Below, one piece after another: positions 20,215 through 30,937 of a DNA stretch of 64,000 nt. The stretch comes from Zasmidium citrigriseum (taxonomy: Eukaryota; Ascomycota; Dothideomycetes; Mycosphaerellales; Mycosphaerellaceae). The translations under genes and the position numbers were made by a program. Under the pieces are notes generated by a model. That model saw nothing but the letters and a program-made list of their open reading frames with translations, did no database searches and had not been told where the DNA came from. The stretch spans positions 806,001 to 870,000 of the forward strand of contig NHNW01000001.1 of NCBI GenBank assembly GCA_002786025.1, given 5' to 3'. Position 1 is the stretch's first letter, and every line of letters starts with the position of its first letter.

Positions 20215-23200
20215 ATGGCATCCGCATCCGCCCCGCGAGCGCTATCACGAGCCGTACGCAGAAAACGATGGCCACAACCGTGTGCCTCGACCTCGACCCG
20301 GCACATTGCCACTGCGCCCGCCGTCGAGTACAATGAGCCCGAGCCGCCCTTTCCAGAACCCGCGCCTACACTGCCGTCAAGGACACAGCGCCAGCAAGAC
20401 ATCCGCAACGCGAAGCCTTTCTCCGACTTCCTAACAGACACCTTCAACCGCCAGCATGACTACCTCCGAATATCGCTTACGGAGAGATGCAACCTTCGGT
20501 GTCTATATTGCATGCCAGAGGAGGGCATTCAACTCTCCCCGAACAAGGACCTCCTCACCACCGCCGAGATATACTACCTGTCGGCACTCTTCGTCAACCA
20601 AGGTGTAAATAAGATCAGGCTGACTGGAGGCGAACCGACTGTGAGAAAGGACATAATACCACTCATGCAGCAGATTGGCAGTCTGAGGCGTGACGGCTTG
20701 AAAGAGATTGCCTTGACAACCAATGGCATTTCGTTACATCGGAAGCTGGAGGACATGGTCGAGGCCGGCTTGACTGGGGTCAACATCAGTCTGGACACAT
20801 TGGATCCGCACCAGTTTGTGCTTCTCACACGAAGACAAGGCTTCGATGCCGTCATGAAGAGCATCAATCGCGTAAAAGACATGAATAAGCTGGGCGCTGG
20901 CATTAAGCTCAAAATCAACTGTGTAGCGATGCGTGGCTTGAACGACCACCAAATCCTACCGTTTGTCGAGATGACAAGACATGAGGATGTCGAAGTTCGA
21001 TTCATCGAGTACATGCCATTCGACGGCAATAAATGGTCGGAGAGGAAGATGCTTCCATACACCGAGATGCTGGACCTAATCCGCACCAAATATCCCGACA
21101 TCGAACGTCTCAAAGGTGCCAAAAACGACACTTCAAAGACATGGCAAGTCCCTGGCTTTCAGGGAAAAGTTGGCTTCATCACCAGCATGACGCACAACTT
21201 CTGCGGGACTTGCAACCGACTGAGGATCACCTCTGATGGTAATCTCAAAGTATGTTTGCATGGCGAAGCCGAAGTCAGTCTTCGGGATATGTTACGAAAG
21301 GACCATAACGCCGAGCCCATGGACGAAGCGGCGTTTGAAGCTCTACGCCAGCTTGAGCTCGATCGGCGGAAACAGAACGACTTGCGCTTTGACGGCGAAG
21401 AGGGCTGGATCACCAAGGAGCGAGAGCTTCTTGACATAATAGGCGCTGCTGTCAAGCGGAAGAAGGCCAAGCACGCCGGCATTGGAGAGCTTGAGAATAT
21501 GAAGAACCGGCCGATGATCTTGATTGGTGGGTAGGATTACTTGTTCCTCGTTTTCACAACATGAGAAGAATGGCGAAAGCCGCACGAAACCACAAATTAC
21601 GATATCACGAATCTATGAGCTTATTGCGCGGAGCTTGTATTTCGTACTTATACTGCCCATCAAAGTTTGCGTGTGTATTGACTGACATCGGGTAGGTGAG
21701 CAATCACGGAGAACACAGACAGCGCCTTCATCGTTAAAACGAAAGCGAAGATCTCTGGTAACTGGATCGCATGCACCGTGGTCGACTGTACCTCTTCATC
21801 TGCTGGGTCCGACGGCAGTGGCTCTCGCACATGCTCGCTGCTATTCATCAGAGAGTCGGAAACCTGAGGACGATTCAGAAGATGCGTCGCAAGCTGTGGA
21901 AAAGGATAACACCGCCACGCCGTCGAGATTGAGTTCGATGCTCGGATTCCAGAGCCTGAGCGGCCTATTTCAACAGCCTACGAGAGGCAGATATAGCAGT
22001 CGCAGAAGGCCGGAAACTACGCAATCGCCCGAATCGAATGTGAACTCGCAGACTTCAGACGGGGACAAGCCCACGCCTGATCCTACCTTCGTCCCGTTGG
22101 TTTTACAACACTCACTAGCGGACGCATCGAGCGCCGATACTGCTAGTGCAGCAAGCACACGCGATGCACGCGGTACGGAAGATCGGCCTGTTCTTGTGCC
22201 AAATAGTCGAGCAGACACGATCAGAAAAACGAATCGCCAACCAGGTGATTACGCATTCAGAAAGACGAACAGGCCACCAAGAATGTCCGCCAAGGCTTCT
22301 GCCCAACACTCGAACTCTTATCCTCTTCGCCAACGCCGAAGTCCAGTACGGCGCCGAGAGAACCCATTCGAAATGGGAGGTTTTGCTCTTACAAGCGAAG
22401 AGCGTGAAGACTTCAGGGCTGTCGACCCACCAGTTGCCACAAATGCTATGCAGAAAGACAGCTCAGGACTCAGCAGCGACGATGCGGCGTCAGTGGACTC
22501 TATACTTGATCCTGGGATGACAAATTTGTCCTTCCAAGCTGAGAAGAAGTCAGGCCCGTCGTTGAGTGCATCATCAAGTAAAGCAAAGCCGAACGTGACG
22601 AAGTCTACGAACAACACATCTTCTGCTGCACCACCGAAAAGCACAACACTCACGCACGTGACTTCGAGCGGAGAAGCACACATGGTCGACGTTGGTGCGA
22701 AGGAGAGCACCAGGAGAATCGCAGTCGCCCATGCTAGAGTGACCTTCTCAAACACGGAACCATTTCGACTCATTTTCGAGAATACAAACAAGAAAGGAGA
22801 CGTGCTCAGCGTGGCTCGTGTTGCAGGAATCATGGCTTCGAAGCGAACAGCCGACCTCATTCCTCTGTGCCACCCCATTCCAATCTCCAAGGTAGAGGTC
22901 AATGTCGAGCTTCAAGTCCCTCGTTCTCTCTCATACTTGAGGGGCCTCAATGGCTACGGTGCAGTCGCGATCCATGCTGTGGTTGAATGTGTTGGTCCAA
23001 CAGGGGTGGAAATGGAAGCCTTGACCGCCGCGTCCGGGGCAGCATTGACTGTCTACGACATGTGCAAAGCCGTCGATCGCGACATGACTCTGACAACTAC
23101 CAAGGTAGTGTACAAGAGTGGCGGTCGAAGTGGTGATCACATTCATCACAAATGGGCCGAGTACCGTGGCAGGGACTTTTTGAAAGAAAGAGGCATCGAT

Positions 23201-23392
23201 ATCGAGCAGGCCAACAAGGCGACGAAACCGTCTACATCGGACGAGAAGGTCGAGCAAAAGCGATCGCGGCGTGCCCGCATGGTGACTCAGAAGAAGCCAC
23301 CCGTCAGGCTTACTGAACCTCACGGAGGCCCCTCAGACTTGCGAGATCAAGGTCAAAGAGATTGGCACCCCCATGGTATCAGGAGCGTTTAG
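20215..23392 (+). CDS. cnxABC: Molybdenum cofactor biosynthesis fusion protein, MoaA-MoaC (cnxABC)
   Basis: Proposed exons are 20215-21526 and 21696-23392, giving 1,002 residues. The MoaA half has a mitochondrial-type Arg/Ser/Ala leader, the radical-SAM cluster Cys92-x3-Cys96-x2-Cys99, the Gly-Gly-Glu-Pro motif, and the C-terminal cluster Cys330-x2-Cys333-x13-Cys347. The MoaC half follows a long disordered linker and carries Met-Val-Asp-Val, Leu-Cys-His-Pro-Ile-Pro, and Val-Glu-Met-Glu-Ala-Leu-Thr-Ala. Together these convert GTP to cyclic pyranopterin monophosphate, the first step of molybdopterin synthesis, needed for nitrate reductase among others. The MoaA frame alone ends at 21,534 in Gly-Gly-stop, inside the intron, so unspliced RNA would make a complete MoaA. 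The MoaC frame has no ATG before about 21,940, which supports splicing to the MoaA part. Confidence 0.88.
21527..21695 (+). other. cnxABC intron containing the MoaA stop codon
   Basis: The donor GTGGGT overlaps the final Gly-Gly codons of MoaA. A CTGAC branch lies at about 21,681-21,685, then the TAG acceptor. The phase is 1 on both sides, giving Ile-Gly-Glu-Gln-Ser across the join. At 169 nt it is about three times the length of most introns here. Retention leaves a MoaA protein ending Met-Ile-Leu-Ile-Gly-Gly; removal fuses MoaA to MoaC and erases that end. Confidence 0.7.
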
Positions 23393-23434
23393 CGTCTATG
23401 TCTACAGCAAATTATATATTATCCAGCGCTCTCG

Positions 23435-24178
23435 TCACATTGACGGCTGGCTGGATTGAACATTACCCGAAGGTGCATTCGTCCTCAAGAACTGAAGTAT
23501 CATAGCCTGATCTTCATCCGACTTCGGTATATCGTGACCTCCAGCGTGCTTGAGGAACTGCGAGCGTTGGCAGACCTTGATCAAGGCCTCGCTCCTCTCG
23601 CTGCGAACCAAGGGGTCCTTTTCGCCAATGACATGAAGCATCGGCATGTCTATGCCTGCATCATATAGAGAATCATACTGAGGAAACCTCGCTCGAAACC
23701 CCGAATAAATCACACCCGCTAACGGAGTGGGCAGTTGCGGAGGCATATGCTTCCTCAAAGGATGACTCGCCAATTTCTCCTGCAGAAGAGCACAAAGCAT
23801 CCCAGCAAAACAAGCCCCCTGACTAAACCCCCAAATCGCATGCACAGGACCTTTCTCCTGCAGCAGATTCCCGATGAAATGAAGACTCTTCTCCAAACCA
23901 TAGAAACCCCCCGTCTCATTATTCTGCCAATTCCCATCCCGAGCGAACCACCACGCTCGATGACCTGAGTTTCCCATTGCAGTTACGAGATCCGTCCAGG
24001 CTTGATTTTCTGGTTTGGAGATGTCCATCTGCGAGGCGATGTCGACTTCGTGGGGGCCATCGGGGAAGATGAAGTCGTATTCTGGGAGGGCTTTTGTGAT
24101 GCGCCGGAGTTGGTGGGCGTGGACTTGGCCGTTGGAGGTGAAGCCGTGGAGGCAGAGGACTTTTAGTCGTGTTGACAT
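23435..24178 (-). CDS. FSH-family serine hydrolase
   Basis: This is 247 residues from the ATG at 24178, where homologues begin (Met-Ser-Thr-Arg-Leu-Lys-Val-Leu-Cys-Leu-His-Gly-Phe). An upstream extension of the frame is not supported. The alpha/beta-hydrolase features are the oxyanion strand with His-Gly-Phe, the nucleophile elbow Gly-Phe-Ser-Gln-Gly, a late Gly-Glu-Lys-Asp-Pro-Leu-Val acid loop, and Ala-Gly-Gly-His-Asp for the catalytic His. This is the FSH1 pattern shared by yeast Fsh1-3 and human OVCA2. These are small esterases whose substrates are mostly unknown. It is divergent from the MFS transporter with a 326-bp spacer. Confidence 0.85.
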   Translation of the reverse strand: MSTRLKVLCLHGFTSNGQVHAHQLRRITKALPEYDFIFPDGPHEVDIASQMDISKPENQAWTDLVTAMGNSGHRAWWFARDGNWQNNETGGFYGLEKSLHFIGNLLQEKGPVHAIWGFSQGACFAGMLCALLQEKLASHPLRKHMPPQLPTPLAGVIYSGFRARFPQYDSLYDAGIDMPMLHVIGEKDPLVRSERSEALIKVCQRSQFLKHAGGHDIPKSDEDQAMILQFLRTNAPSGNVQSSQPSM

Positions 24179-24504
24179 TATTGGTTTTATTATGTTTGTC
24201 GACTGTTGTTGATGAGGTGAGGTTGAGTCGATGTGGCAGGGATTGCCGAGGCTTTGGGTTTTGCGCTGTCTTCCTTTGGCAAGCGTCGATTGTCCTGCAG
24301 GTTCACGACATGTACCACGCACAACTCGGAATTGGCGCAATGGCGGTGTCACGGTTGAGATGGCGGCTGCAGGATGCGAAGCTCACGCTGTCGCTGCTTT
24401 TCCACGCCCTGTCATGTTCTGGATGGCACGATCCCGGATGACACATTCTCCCTGGATACCAACGCTAGATCAGTAAACAGGCGGCTCTCTTTGCGACAGA
24501 GGGA
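24179..24504. promoter_or_regulatory. Divergent promoter, FSH hydrolase / MFS transporter
   Basis: 326 bp between two divergent start codons. No specific operator recognised. Confidence 0.4.
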
Positions 24505-26207
24505 ATGGCGACCGGCGAGCGCCAGCCACTGCTTGGACAAGAAAACAGCAATGGCAGAGAAGACATATCATCAGAGGGCACCGCCAGATGGAGCCTCCTT
24601 CCAAAACTCCAAGTCACAGAGCCTCGATTCCGCTTCCTACCACTGGTCGGCTGCTTGATCGTCCTGGTCAACGATGTGGAGTACTACTTCAAGGAAGTCG
24701 GATACTTCCGGGCGCTGGAAGCTCTCTATTGCATTGAATACTACCAAGAAGTCGATCCCAAAATCGCAGCGCTAGGACGAGGTATTCCGGAGAGCATGTG
24801 TAAACTTGGACCCATTGAGAAGGAGGTCTCCACGGCGAATGGCATTGTTATGCTCACCAGAATGGTTTCGTCTCTGATCGGGACTATGCCGTTGGGGTAT
24901 CTGTCTGACAGGCTGGGGCGTCGATTTGCCCTCGTCATGCACAAGGTCGGCACGACACTGTACACGCTGATCGTCCTTGTCACATGTGAGTTTTCAAGTT
25001 TCAGTCGAGGAACATGGTGTTGATGAACAGCAGACATCGGCTATCCTAAGATACCAATCTGGGTCAGTTTTCTTGGTGGACTTTCAGGCTTGATTGGCGC
25101 GAATATCGACCTCAATCTGGCGGTCATGCTGGCTTCATACACCGATGTCATGATCTCACCTTCGCAGAGATCGACAGCATATTTCTTAACGAGTTCGATG
25201 CAATTCGTTGCACAGCTTGGCAGTCCAGCTGCAGCAGGGGCGGCCACGAACATTGACGGCAAAGGTGGGACTCCTGAGGTCTCACTCGCTCTCTCCTTTG
25301 CTTTGGCGATAACCGGCCTACTGATATCATTCTTCCTCTGGCCGGAGACACTGGACGTGAATGGAAAGTCTCAAGCAAGATCAGGTGCTCGAGACGACGA
25401 TGAACGTTCCGGCAAGACAACGTATACTGGCTTGATTAGTGAGAAAGCAAAATCTGTATGGAACAACTTACAACGGAGCGCTGAAGGTGTTGGCACGACA
25501 AGCTTACTGCTGCTTGCCATGTCTATTTTGCTGGTATCGACCGCTATCAAGTCAATCGACTGGCTTGGTCTCATCCAGTATCCTGTCATTCGGTTCGACT
25601 GGCAGTACAAACAGGTGAGTCCATTTACATCACAACAAAATTGGCACTCACTGATTCGCATCTGCAACAGTCGACTTTCATCATGACGATCCAAGCAGCA
25701 GTCTACGTCTTCACCTACTTCGTCCTCTTGCCAAGCTCAAGCCGACTTGGGACTCACCTCGGATACAGCCCTTCCGCCACCGCGCTGTTCATCATGCTCG
25801 CATGCATTGCCTTTCTCGAGGCTGGCTCGATCCTGATGGGTTTCTCAACTACCCCTCTACAGTTCATTGGCGCCGTCTGCCTATTCGCTTTGGGCGCTGG
25901 ACTGCCATCCGTCATTCAGACATACATCGCCAACCTCGTGGACAACAACAGTGTCGGAAAGCTCCTTGCCGTCGTCTCGCTCTTCCAGGTCGGCGGTAAG
26001 GCGTGCGCGACTGGAATCGGGCCGGCCATTATCAATGCTGGAATCGATTCTGACGATGACCGCTTGAAGGGCTCGATTTTCTTCTTTGCTGCCGGGGTCT
26101 TCATTCTGGCTGGATTGGCGCTCTCCATCGTTGCTCTGATTGCTCGATTATCCAAGCAGTATTCTGAAAGCCGCTGTGATGAGGGTCAGGATCGAGATCA
26201 AGAATGA
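24505..26207 (+). CDS. Major facilitator superfamily transporter, three exons
   Basis: Exons are 24505-24985, 25034-25614 and 25671-26207, giving 532 residues. Introns are 48 nt (GTGAGT donor) and 56 nt (GTGAGT to ACAG). The first acceptor is a tandem CAGCAG, so an alternative end three bases earlier would add one residue. The protein has about twelve hydrophobic helices split by a long hydrophilic central loop (residues ~285-320). The MFS signature Gly-Tyr-Leu-Ser-Asp-Arg-Leu-Gly-Arg-Arg lies between helices 2 and 3. An unusual Cys/Tyr-rich loop follows helix 1. Substrate unknown; the fold fits a proton-coupled drug or metabolite transporter. Confidence 0.85.
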
Positions 26208-27024
26208 GGCCACGATGTTGTTGTACGCCCGACGAGGGTCCGTCGCTGCGATGCATATCTACTCTGGTCCAGCATCAACAACTCGAGCCCAACCACATGC
26301 TCTTGAAGTACTTGCATATGCAGTACTGCAAGAGCTGGCGGCCCCTGCGATGATCAATAAGAAGCAGCGTCGAGCCTCAGGTTCGGCTATGGAAGCTGAA
26401 GATAAAATTCTTTGCGAGTCTGCCTTGACTCAACGCACGATTCTGAAGGAAAATAAAAATACTTGATGGACCAAGACAGCCGACGCCCAAAGACCAAAGA
26501 TCGATGTGATTGTCTGGAATACTGCTTGCTGTTGAAGAGAGTTATCACAGACGCAATCTTGGCGCTCCGCGTTCTGGGGCCGGGGTCTTCGATCTTCTCT
26601 ACAGAACATTCTGTTGTGACGACCCGGCATTGCTATGGAGCACCGACAAGCTACCAGATACGCAGTGTAGTTGAAGGCTCCTGTTGCTCTCTTGTGGTGC
26701 GCATCGAGAGCTCTTCAGCTGCTCCTGAGAGTGAGAAGTCGACTGCACGAAAATTTGCGTGTCGAACCGGTGCAGGCTAGTGCTCGTACTCTGCGTTCAA
26801 TCTTGATAAGCGGCGCAGTAGATATTCATGAGACCCCATGGTCGAGCCAACAGAACGATATGGACGCCTCCCTCAAGTTTCGGGAGGATACCTGCATTGC
26901 TCATCTAGTACGAATGTGAGACTGAAGGCGCCCCTGAAGCTCATCTCCGAAAGACTGTGGAAAGTGCTCTCAAGTCCCAGACGGCCATCGGAGACGACTG
27001 AGTCACATAAACCTTCCCGTCTAT
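26208..27024. other. Intergenic between convergent genes, no supported gene
   Basis: 817 bp containing the 3' ends of the MFS and Sng1-type genes. Frames of up to about 105 codons exist on both strands but have no recognisable motif or splice partner. Confidence 0.45.
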
Positions 27025-28575
27025 CTACTTGTAATACTCGTGCACATGATGCTGACTCTTCCACCGCATGAAGTAGCACGCGAAGGGGAACAGCGCGGTA
27101 TTGACAGCGCCCCAGGCAATCAAAATGCCAAAATCCAACCCTATTCGACTATGCAGATCGAAAAGGATCTGTCGGCTGCCCTCGACGATGGAATGCAAAG
27201 GCCATGCGTAACCCCAGTGGTAGAATCCCGGCTCGATATCGATATCGTAAAAGGAGGTCGAGACGTTCGTGATGACCCAGAAAATGAGCCAGAGTCCCGT
27301 CCAGGGTTGCCCGACGACCATGGCGACGTTCTCGCAGGCCAGCCCTAGGGCGATCATGCCGAAGAAGTTGAGCATCCAGTACACTGGGAAGGTGCCGTGT
27401 CCGTAGGCGTCGGGGTTGGAGTAGCCGCCATCAGTCCGGGTGACCTGTGTCTCGCTTGTGACCGGGTTTCCACCCGAGAAGTTGATTCCCAAGGCCAGCG
27501 AGATCAAAGAGTAGGCCAGACTGAGCATGAAGTACGCTGCCACAGTGCTGGACCATCGCCAGATGATGAGCTGATAGAACTTGAGCGGCGGGTGGCCTTC
27601 CGGCTTGAGGTATTTGAAGTGGATGGGCAGGTAGAATGCGAAGCTGAAGAAGGATAATATAATCAGGTAGATCAAGCCAATGGAGACGGCCGGAATGGAA
27701 GTGTACGGGTAGAAGGGCCGGAGATTGAACATGGAGAACCCGATAGCTGGACTGAGAGCTTGCGGCACTCTTGCTGCATTCTGGACCAATGTGTTGTTGG
27801 TGGTGGCATTCTGCATAACCATCCTTGCCCACTCCTGCCCAACTTGCGAGGTTGCTTGCGTCATAAAGGTTGACGTCTGTGGACCAATGAAATCGTACCA
27901 GTTTGTGTCATCCCGCGAATCGGTATAGACTAGCTGGCAAGCGCCGAGCGGGTCGTAGGAGGTGTTGCCGTTCTGTATCGCCGAATACAACATGGCTGTC
28001 GCATTTGGATTGATGATGATGGCAGCCCACGCGTCCCAGTTGTACACTGCTTGTCGAACCTGGATTGGGTCGTAGTCGAAGTCTGCCGCCGGCAAGCTGC
28101 CATATCCTAGATGCGGTTGACCACTATGTACAAGCTGATTCGCAAGCCGTACAATCATCGGTCCCACGAGAGGCTGAACGCCCGAGGTGTTGTATGGAGC
28201 GACTTGGGCATCGAAGTCGATCACGTAGACCACCAAGCTCAAGAGGTTCTGCTCGACATTGTAGAAGACGGCCCAGTAGATGGAGAGAACGCCCAAGATG
28301 AAGATCATCAAGACGGTGGTCGTAATCGTCCACTTGATCATGGCCTCGTGGCGGACATGCTTCAGACTGGGATGCCAGAAGCCCACAGGCTTGGGTTGTT
28401 CACTTTCTTCCTCCTCGTCTTTGGCATGGTCCGCAGATCCAGATCCAGCCATCGCGCCTTCGCCACTTGGGGAATCCTTCTCCTCGCCGATGTCATTCGC
28501 GTTGTCGCTCGAGTCTCCCGCTGCCTGGTGGGAAAATGTGCGCGGCTGGCTCGCGGCACGAGTGGGATGGCTCAT
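27025..28575 (-). CDS. Sng1/DUF3533-family membrane protein
   Basis: This is one exon of 516 residues. The N-terminal 80 residues are acidic and disordered. A first transmembrane helix (about 97-117) is followed by a long extracytosolic domain with several Asn-x-Thr/Ser sites (about 118-285). Five more helices follow (about 293-500), with Pro-Phe-Tyr-Pro-Tyr-Thr-Ser-Ile-Pro just before the second. This one-plus-five layout and the Gln-Asn-Gly-Asn-Thr-Ser-Tyr-Asp motif match yeast Sng1, which confers resistance to nitrosoguanidine and affects plasma-membrane lipid asymmetry. The mechanism is not established. It is divergent from the Zn2Cys6-bZIP regulator. Confidence 0.85.
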   Translation of the reverse strand: MSHPTRAASQPRTFSHQAAGDSSDNANDIGEEKDSPSGEGAMAGSGSADHAKDEEEESEQPKPVGFWHPSLKHVRHEAMIKWTITTTVLMIFILGVLSIYWAVFYNVEQNLLSLVVYVIDFDAQVAPYNTSGVQPLVGPMIVRLANQLVHSGQPHLGYGSLPAADFDYDPIQVRQAVYNWDAWAAIIINPNATAMLYSAIQNGNTSYDPLGACQLVYTDSRDDTNWYDFIGPQTSTFMTQATSQVGQEWARMVMQNATTNNTLVQNAARVPQALSPAIGFSMFNLRPFYPYTSIPAVSIGLIYLIILSFFSFAFYLPIHFKYLKPEGHPPLKFYQLIIWRWSSTVAAYFMLSLAYSLISLALGINFSGGNPVTSETQVTRTDGGYSNPDAYGHGTFPVYWMLNFFGMIALGLACENVAMVVGQPWTGLWLIFWVITNVSTSFYDIDIEPGFYHWGYAWPLHSIVEGSRQILFDLHSRIGLDFGILIAWGAVNTALFPFACYFMRWKSQHHVHEYYK

Positions 28576-28737
28576 ACTGAGCAGTAGGCAAAAGAACAGA
28601 CGAGAAGGGAGAACAGGACAAGAGGGCGTGCTCCGTGTGCTTGGGCCCGTTCCACTTACCTCGCGCTACAATGGATGATTGCCAACGGTATGGTGATTGT
28701 GGATCTCGTCGTGTGAGTTTGGAAGAGCGGCAAAGTG

Positions 28738-28747
28738 TTGACGTCAA
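28738..28747. promoter_or_regulatory. Palindromic CRE site (TTGACGTCAA)
   Basis: A perfect 10-bp palindrome with the TGACGTCA core bound by ATF/CREB-type bZIP dimers. It lies 163 bp upstream of the Sng1-type gene and about 560 bp upstream of the regulator gene, whose own bZIP basic region is of ATF/Jun type. Autoregulation or control of the neighbour is an inference. Confidence 0.6.
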
Positions 28748-28874
28748 ACGCACGTCGAGCCAAAGGTGCTACTGGAGCGTGCTTACAACAACTGCACCTA
28801 GCCTACCCTACCTTGCGTTCACGTTCCTCGCTGGAAAGGGGGCCAAGTCGGACTTTCGCATGTTCTGGCAATCA

Positions 28875-28906
28875 GGCGTTCTGGCGTTCTGGCGTTCAGG
28901 CGTCCC
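28875..28906. repeat. Four tandem copies of an 8-bp unit (GGCGTTCT)
   Basis: Two perfect copies, one with a terminal change (GGCGTTCA) and one diverged (GGCGTCCC). It lies between the CRE site and the regulator gene. Confidence 0.7.
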
Positions 28907-29306
28907 GACTTCCAAGCGCCTGGACGCTGGAGTATAGAGCTTCCTGTGCATACCCAAGTGGGATGCCGATCGCAAAGGAAACGGCTCCTGGCCCCAAGCC
29001 GGACTGGATACCGTGGAATTCCAAATCCTCAGATCGACGTCTCCATGCAAGACAAGACGGAGCTAGCCCCGAGGAAACCTCACGGAGCAAGCTGGACTTT
29101 CGACCATTTGTCTTTGCTTGCTGAGGAGACAAGAGCTCAAGAAAACGGCCAAGGTGAAGCATGCAGCCTCGGACAATGCGGAACGGTCGGCTGTCGTCCA
29201 TGAGGACGGAGTGTACTCCTTTGCTCGCCGCATGCAACGCCCATGTTGGAATACATTATGCGGCTGAACCTCGTCCTCAGGCCTTCATGGACACCAGAAT
29301 AGCGCC

Positions 29307-30479
29307 ATGATCCCCGGCAGGAAGAGGACGGCCAAAGCGGTAAGTCTTGCAGACACGTGTATATGAACTGATTGTGACTAACTCCATAATCAGTGCGACC
29401 ATTGTCGGCGACGAAAGGCCAAGTGCTGCGGAACGGACCCTTGTAGCTCATGTACTAGCATTGGGTATGTATGTTATCAAGTTGTAAAGACACCGGAGGC
29501 TGAGATTGCTAGGCTTCATTGTTCCTACGGCCACACGACCAAGCAACACCGTGGTCCGGCTTACGTGGCGCAACTAGAGGACAAGGTTAAAGAGCTAGAG
29601 ACGAAGTTATCAGAATTCTACAAGTTGTCTGCTAGTCTCCAAGATCAGACACGCGACCCATCGCCTATAGATTGCCTTGCTATCGATGGCAGCAGCCCGA
29701 AGACCGCACCAGTCTGGCAGGAAACGATTCCAACAGATGACAATGGCCGTGGTCCGCAATGCTTGACTGATGTCCTGGTTGGATCTTTCGTTGGTGACAA
29801 TAGCGGCATGTGGGATTCGGCCGTCAGTACGGAAAGTGGCCATCCCCACAATTCGACCCTTTCGCCAACGACGACAACTCTCACGTCCCCGTTGGCAAGC
29901 TCCGCAAGTGAAACCTCGGGGGCTCACGATAGCTTGCCACTTTCATTTGCTTCCTATCCAGACTTTGCGTGCCACGCCACCCACAGCTGGCTAGAGTCTG
30001 GCGAAGACTCATGCTTCACTCTAGACGGCAACAGCTGGAATGCCGAGCCCTGCCTGGCCAGCCCATGTACGTGTGAACACCACGTCGATTCTTGCCGTTT
30101 GAACAGTCGTTCACACAACGAGCAACAAATCGAAGAGGGACACGGTACGCAGCATGCAAAGTTGACGTTGCCAGGGGCTGACGCCAACGAATTTGAGATG
30201 GAACAACCGTCCTCCAGCCATTGCATTTCGCGCTCGAATAGCACGGACAAGCACACAACGTCACCCTCTCGTCGCGAGCGGAATCGTGTTGCAGCAGCGA
30301 AATGCCGTTCAAAGAAAAAAGTGAAGGTGGGCCAATTAGAAGCAGACGCAGCTCGACTTGAAAAGGACAACGCTTTCCTAAGGAAACTATCGCTGGAGCT
30401 GCACACGCAACAGTCGCACTTGCGAGGGCTTGCGCTCCAGCACAGTATGCACAACGATTGCTGTACACAGATTCCATGA
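29307..30479 (+). CDS. Transcription factor with both a Zn2Cys6 cluster and a bZIP domain
   Basis: Exons are 29307-29339, 29394-29464 and 29513-30479, giving 356 residues. Introns are 54 nt (GTAAGT, GACTAAC, TCAG) and 48 nt (GTATGT to GCTAG), with matching phases. Residues 12-38 form a complete binuclear zinc cluster, Cys12-x2-Cys15-x6-Cys22-x5-Cys28-x2-Cys31-x6-Cys38, followed by a short coiled coil (about 53-72), as is usual after such clusters. A Ser/Thr-rich middle follows. Residues 288-331 form a bZIP: basic region Arg-Arg-Glu-Arg-Asn-Arg-Val-Ala-Ala-Ala-Lys-Cys-Arg (Asn292-x7-Arg300), then Leu310, 317, 324 and 331 at exact heptads. The basic region is ATF/Jun-like and predicts binding to TGACGTCA sites. 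Both DNA-binding domains look intact. Target genes are unknown. Confidence 0.85.
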
Positions 30480-30937
30480 CGACTGGGGATGGCCGCGAAA
30501 TCACCACCCGGTCTTCAGCCGTATATGAACAAATCAGCCGTGGAGAAAGCAAGCCGCAACCGACGCTTTTTCATCACCAAGAGTGGATATCTAGGCATTG
30601 GTCCCAAGACCATGAGAACTGGCAACAAGTCGTTCCTTCTCTATGGTGGCAAAAGGCCATTCTTATTCCATCCGACGACAGGACAATGCTTTTTTTTTTG
30701 CCGGGTCTTGTTACGTGCACGGTATCGTGCATGGCGAGGTTATCAAAGAGCACGAATCGAAGCGTAATCCAAGCGGAATCTTTGAGAGATACGGCAGAAG
30801 GCAACATTGCAATACCGATTTCCCTGATGTAGCTGGCGGAGAGCTATCAAACGTACGCCTGTACATACTGATCTTCTCCAAACTCATCCAGACTGAGCCT
30901 GCTTCAGGGACTGTCGTGGTTGATACACTGCTCTAGA
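30480..30937. other. Intergenic between convergent genes, nothing recognised
   Basis: 458 bp between the stop codons of the regulator and the cutinase. It includes a T-run near 30,690. No gene seen. Confidence 0.5.

Larger units (their letters stand above)
28576..29306. promoter_or_regulatory. Divergent promoter region, Sng1-type gene / Zn2Cys6-bZIP gene
   Basis: 731 bp between two divergent starts. It contains a palindromic CRE site and an 8-bp tandem repeat, listed separately. No coding frame is supported. Confidence 0.5.

Noticed and set aside
19797..20447. Minus-strand frame over the cnxABC start
   Set aside because: Antisense to well-supported coding sequence, no motif.
24179..24352. 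N-terminal extension of the FSH hydrolase
   Set aside because: The extra 58 codons have no family match; the domain begins right after the ATG at 24178.
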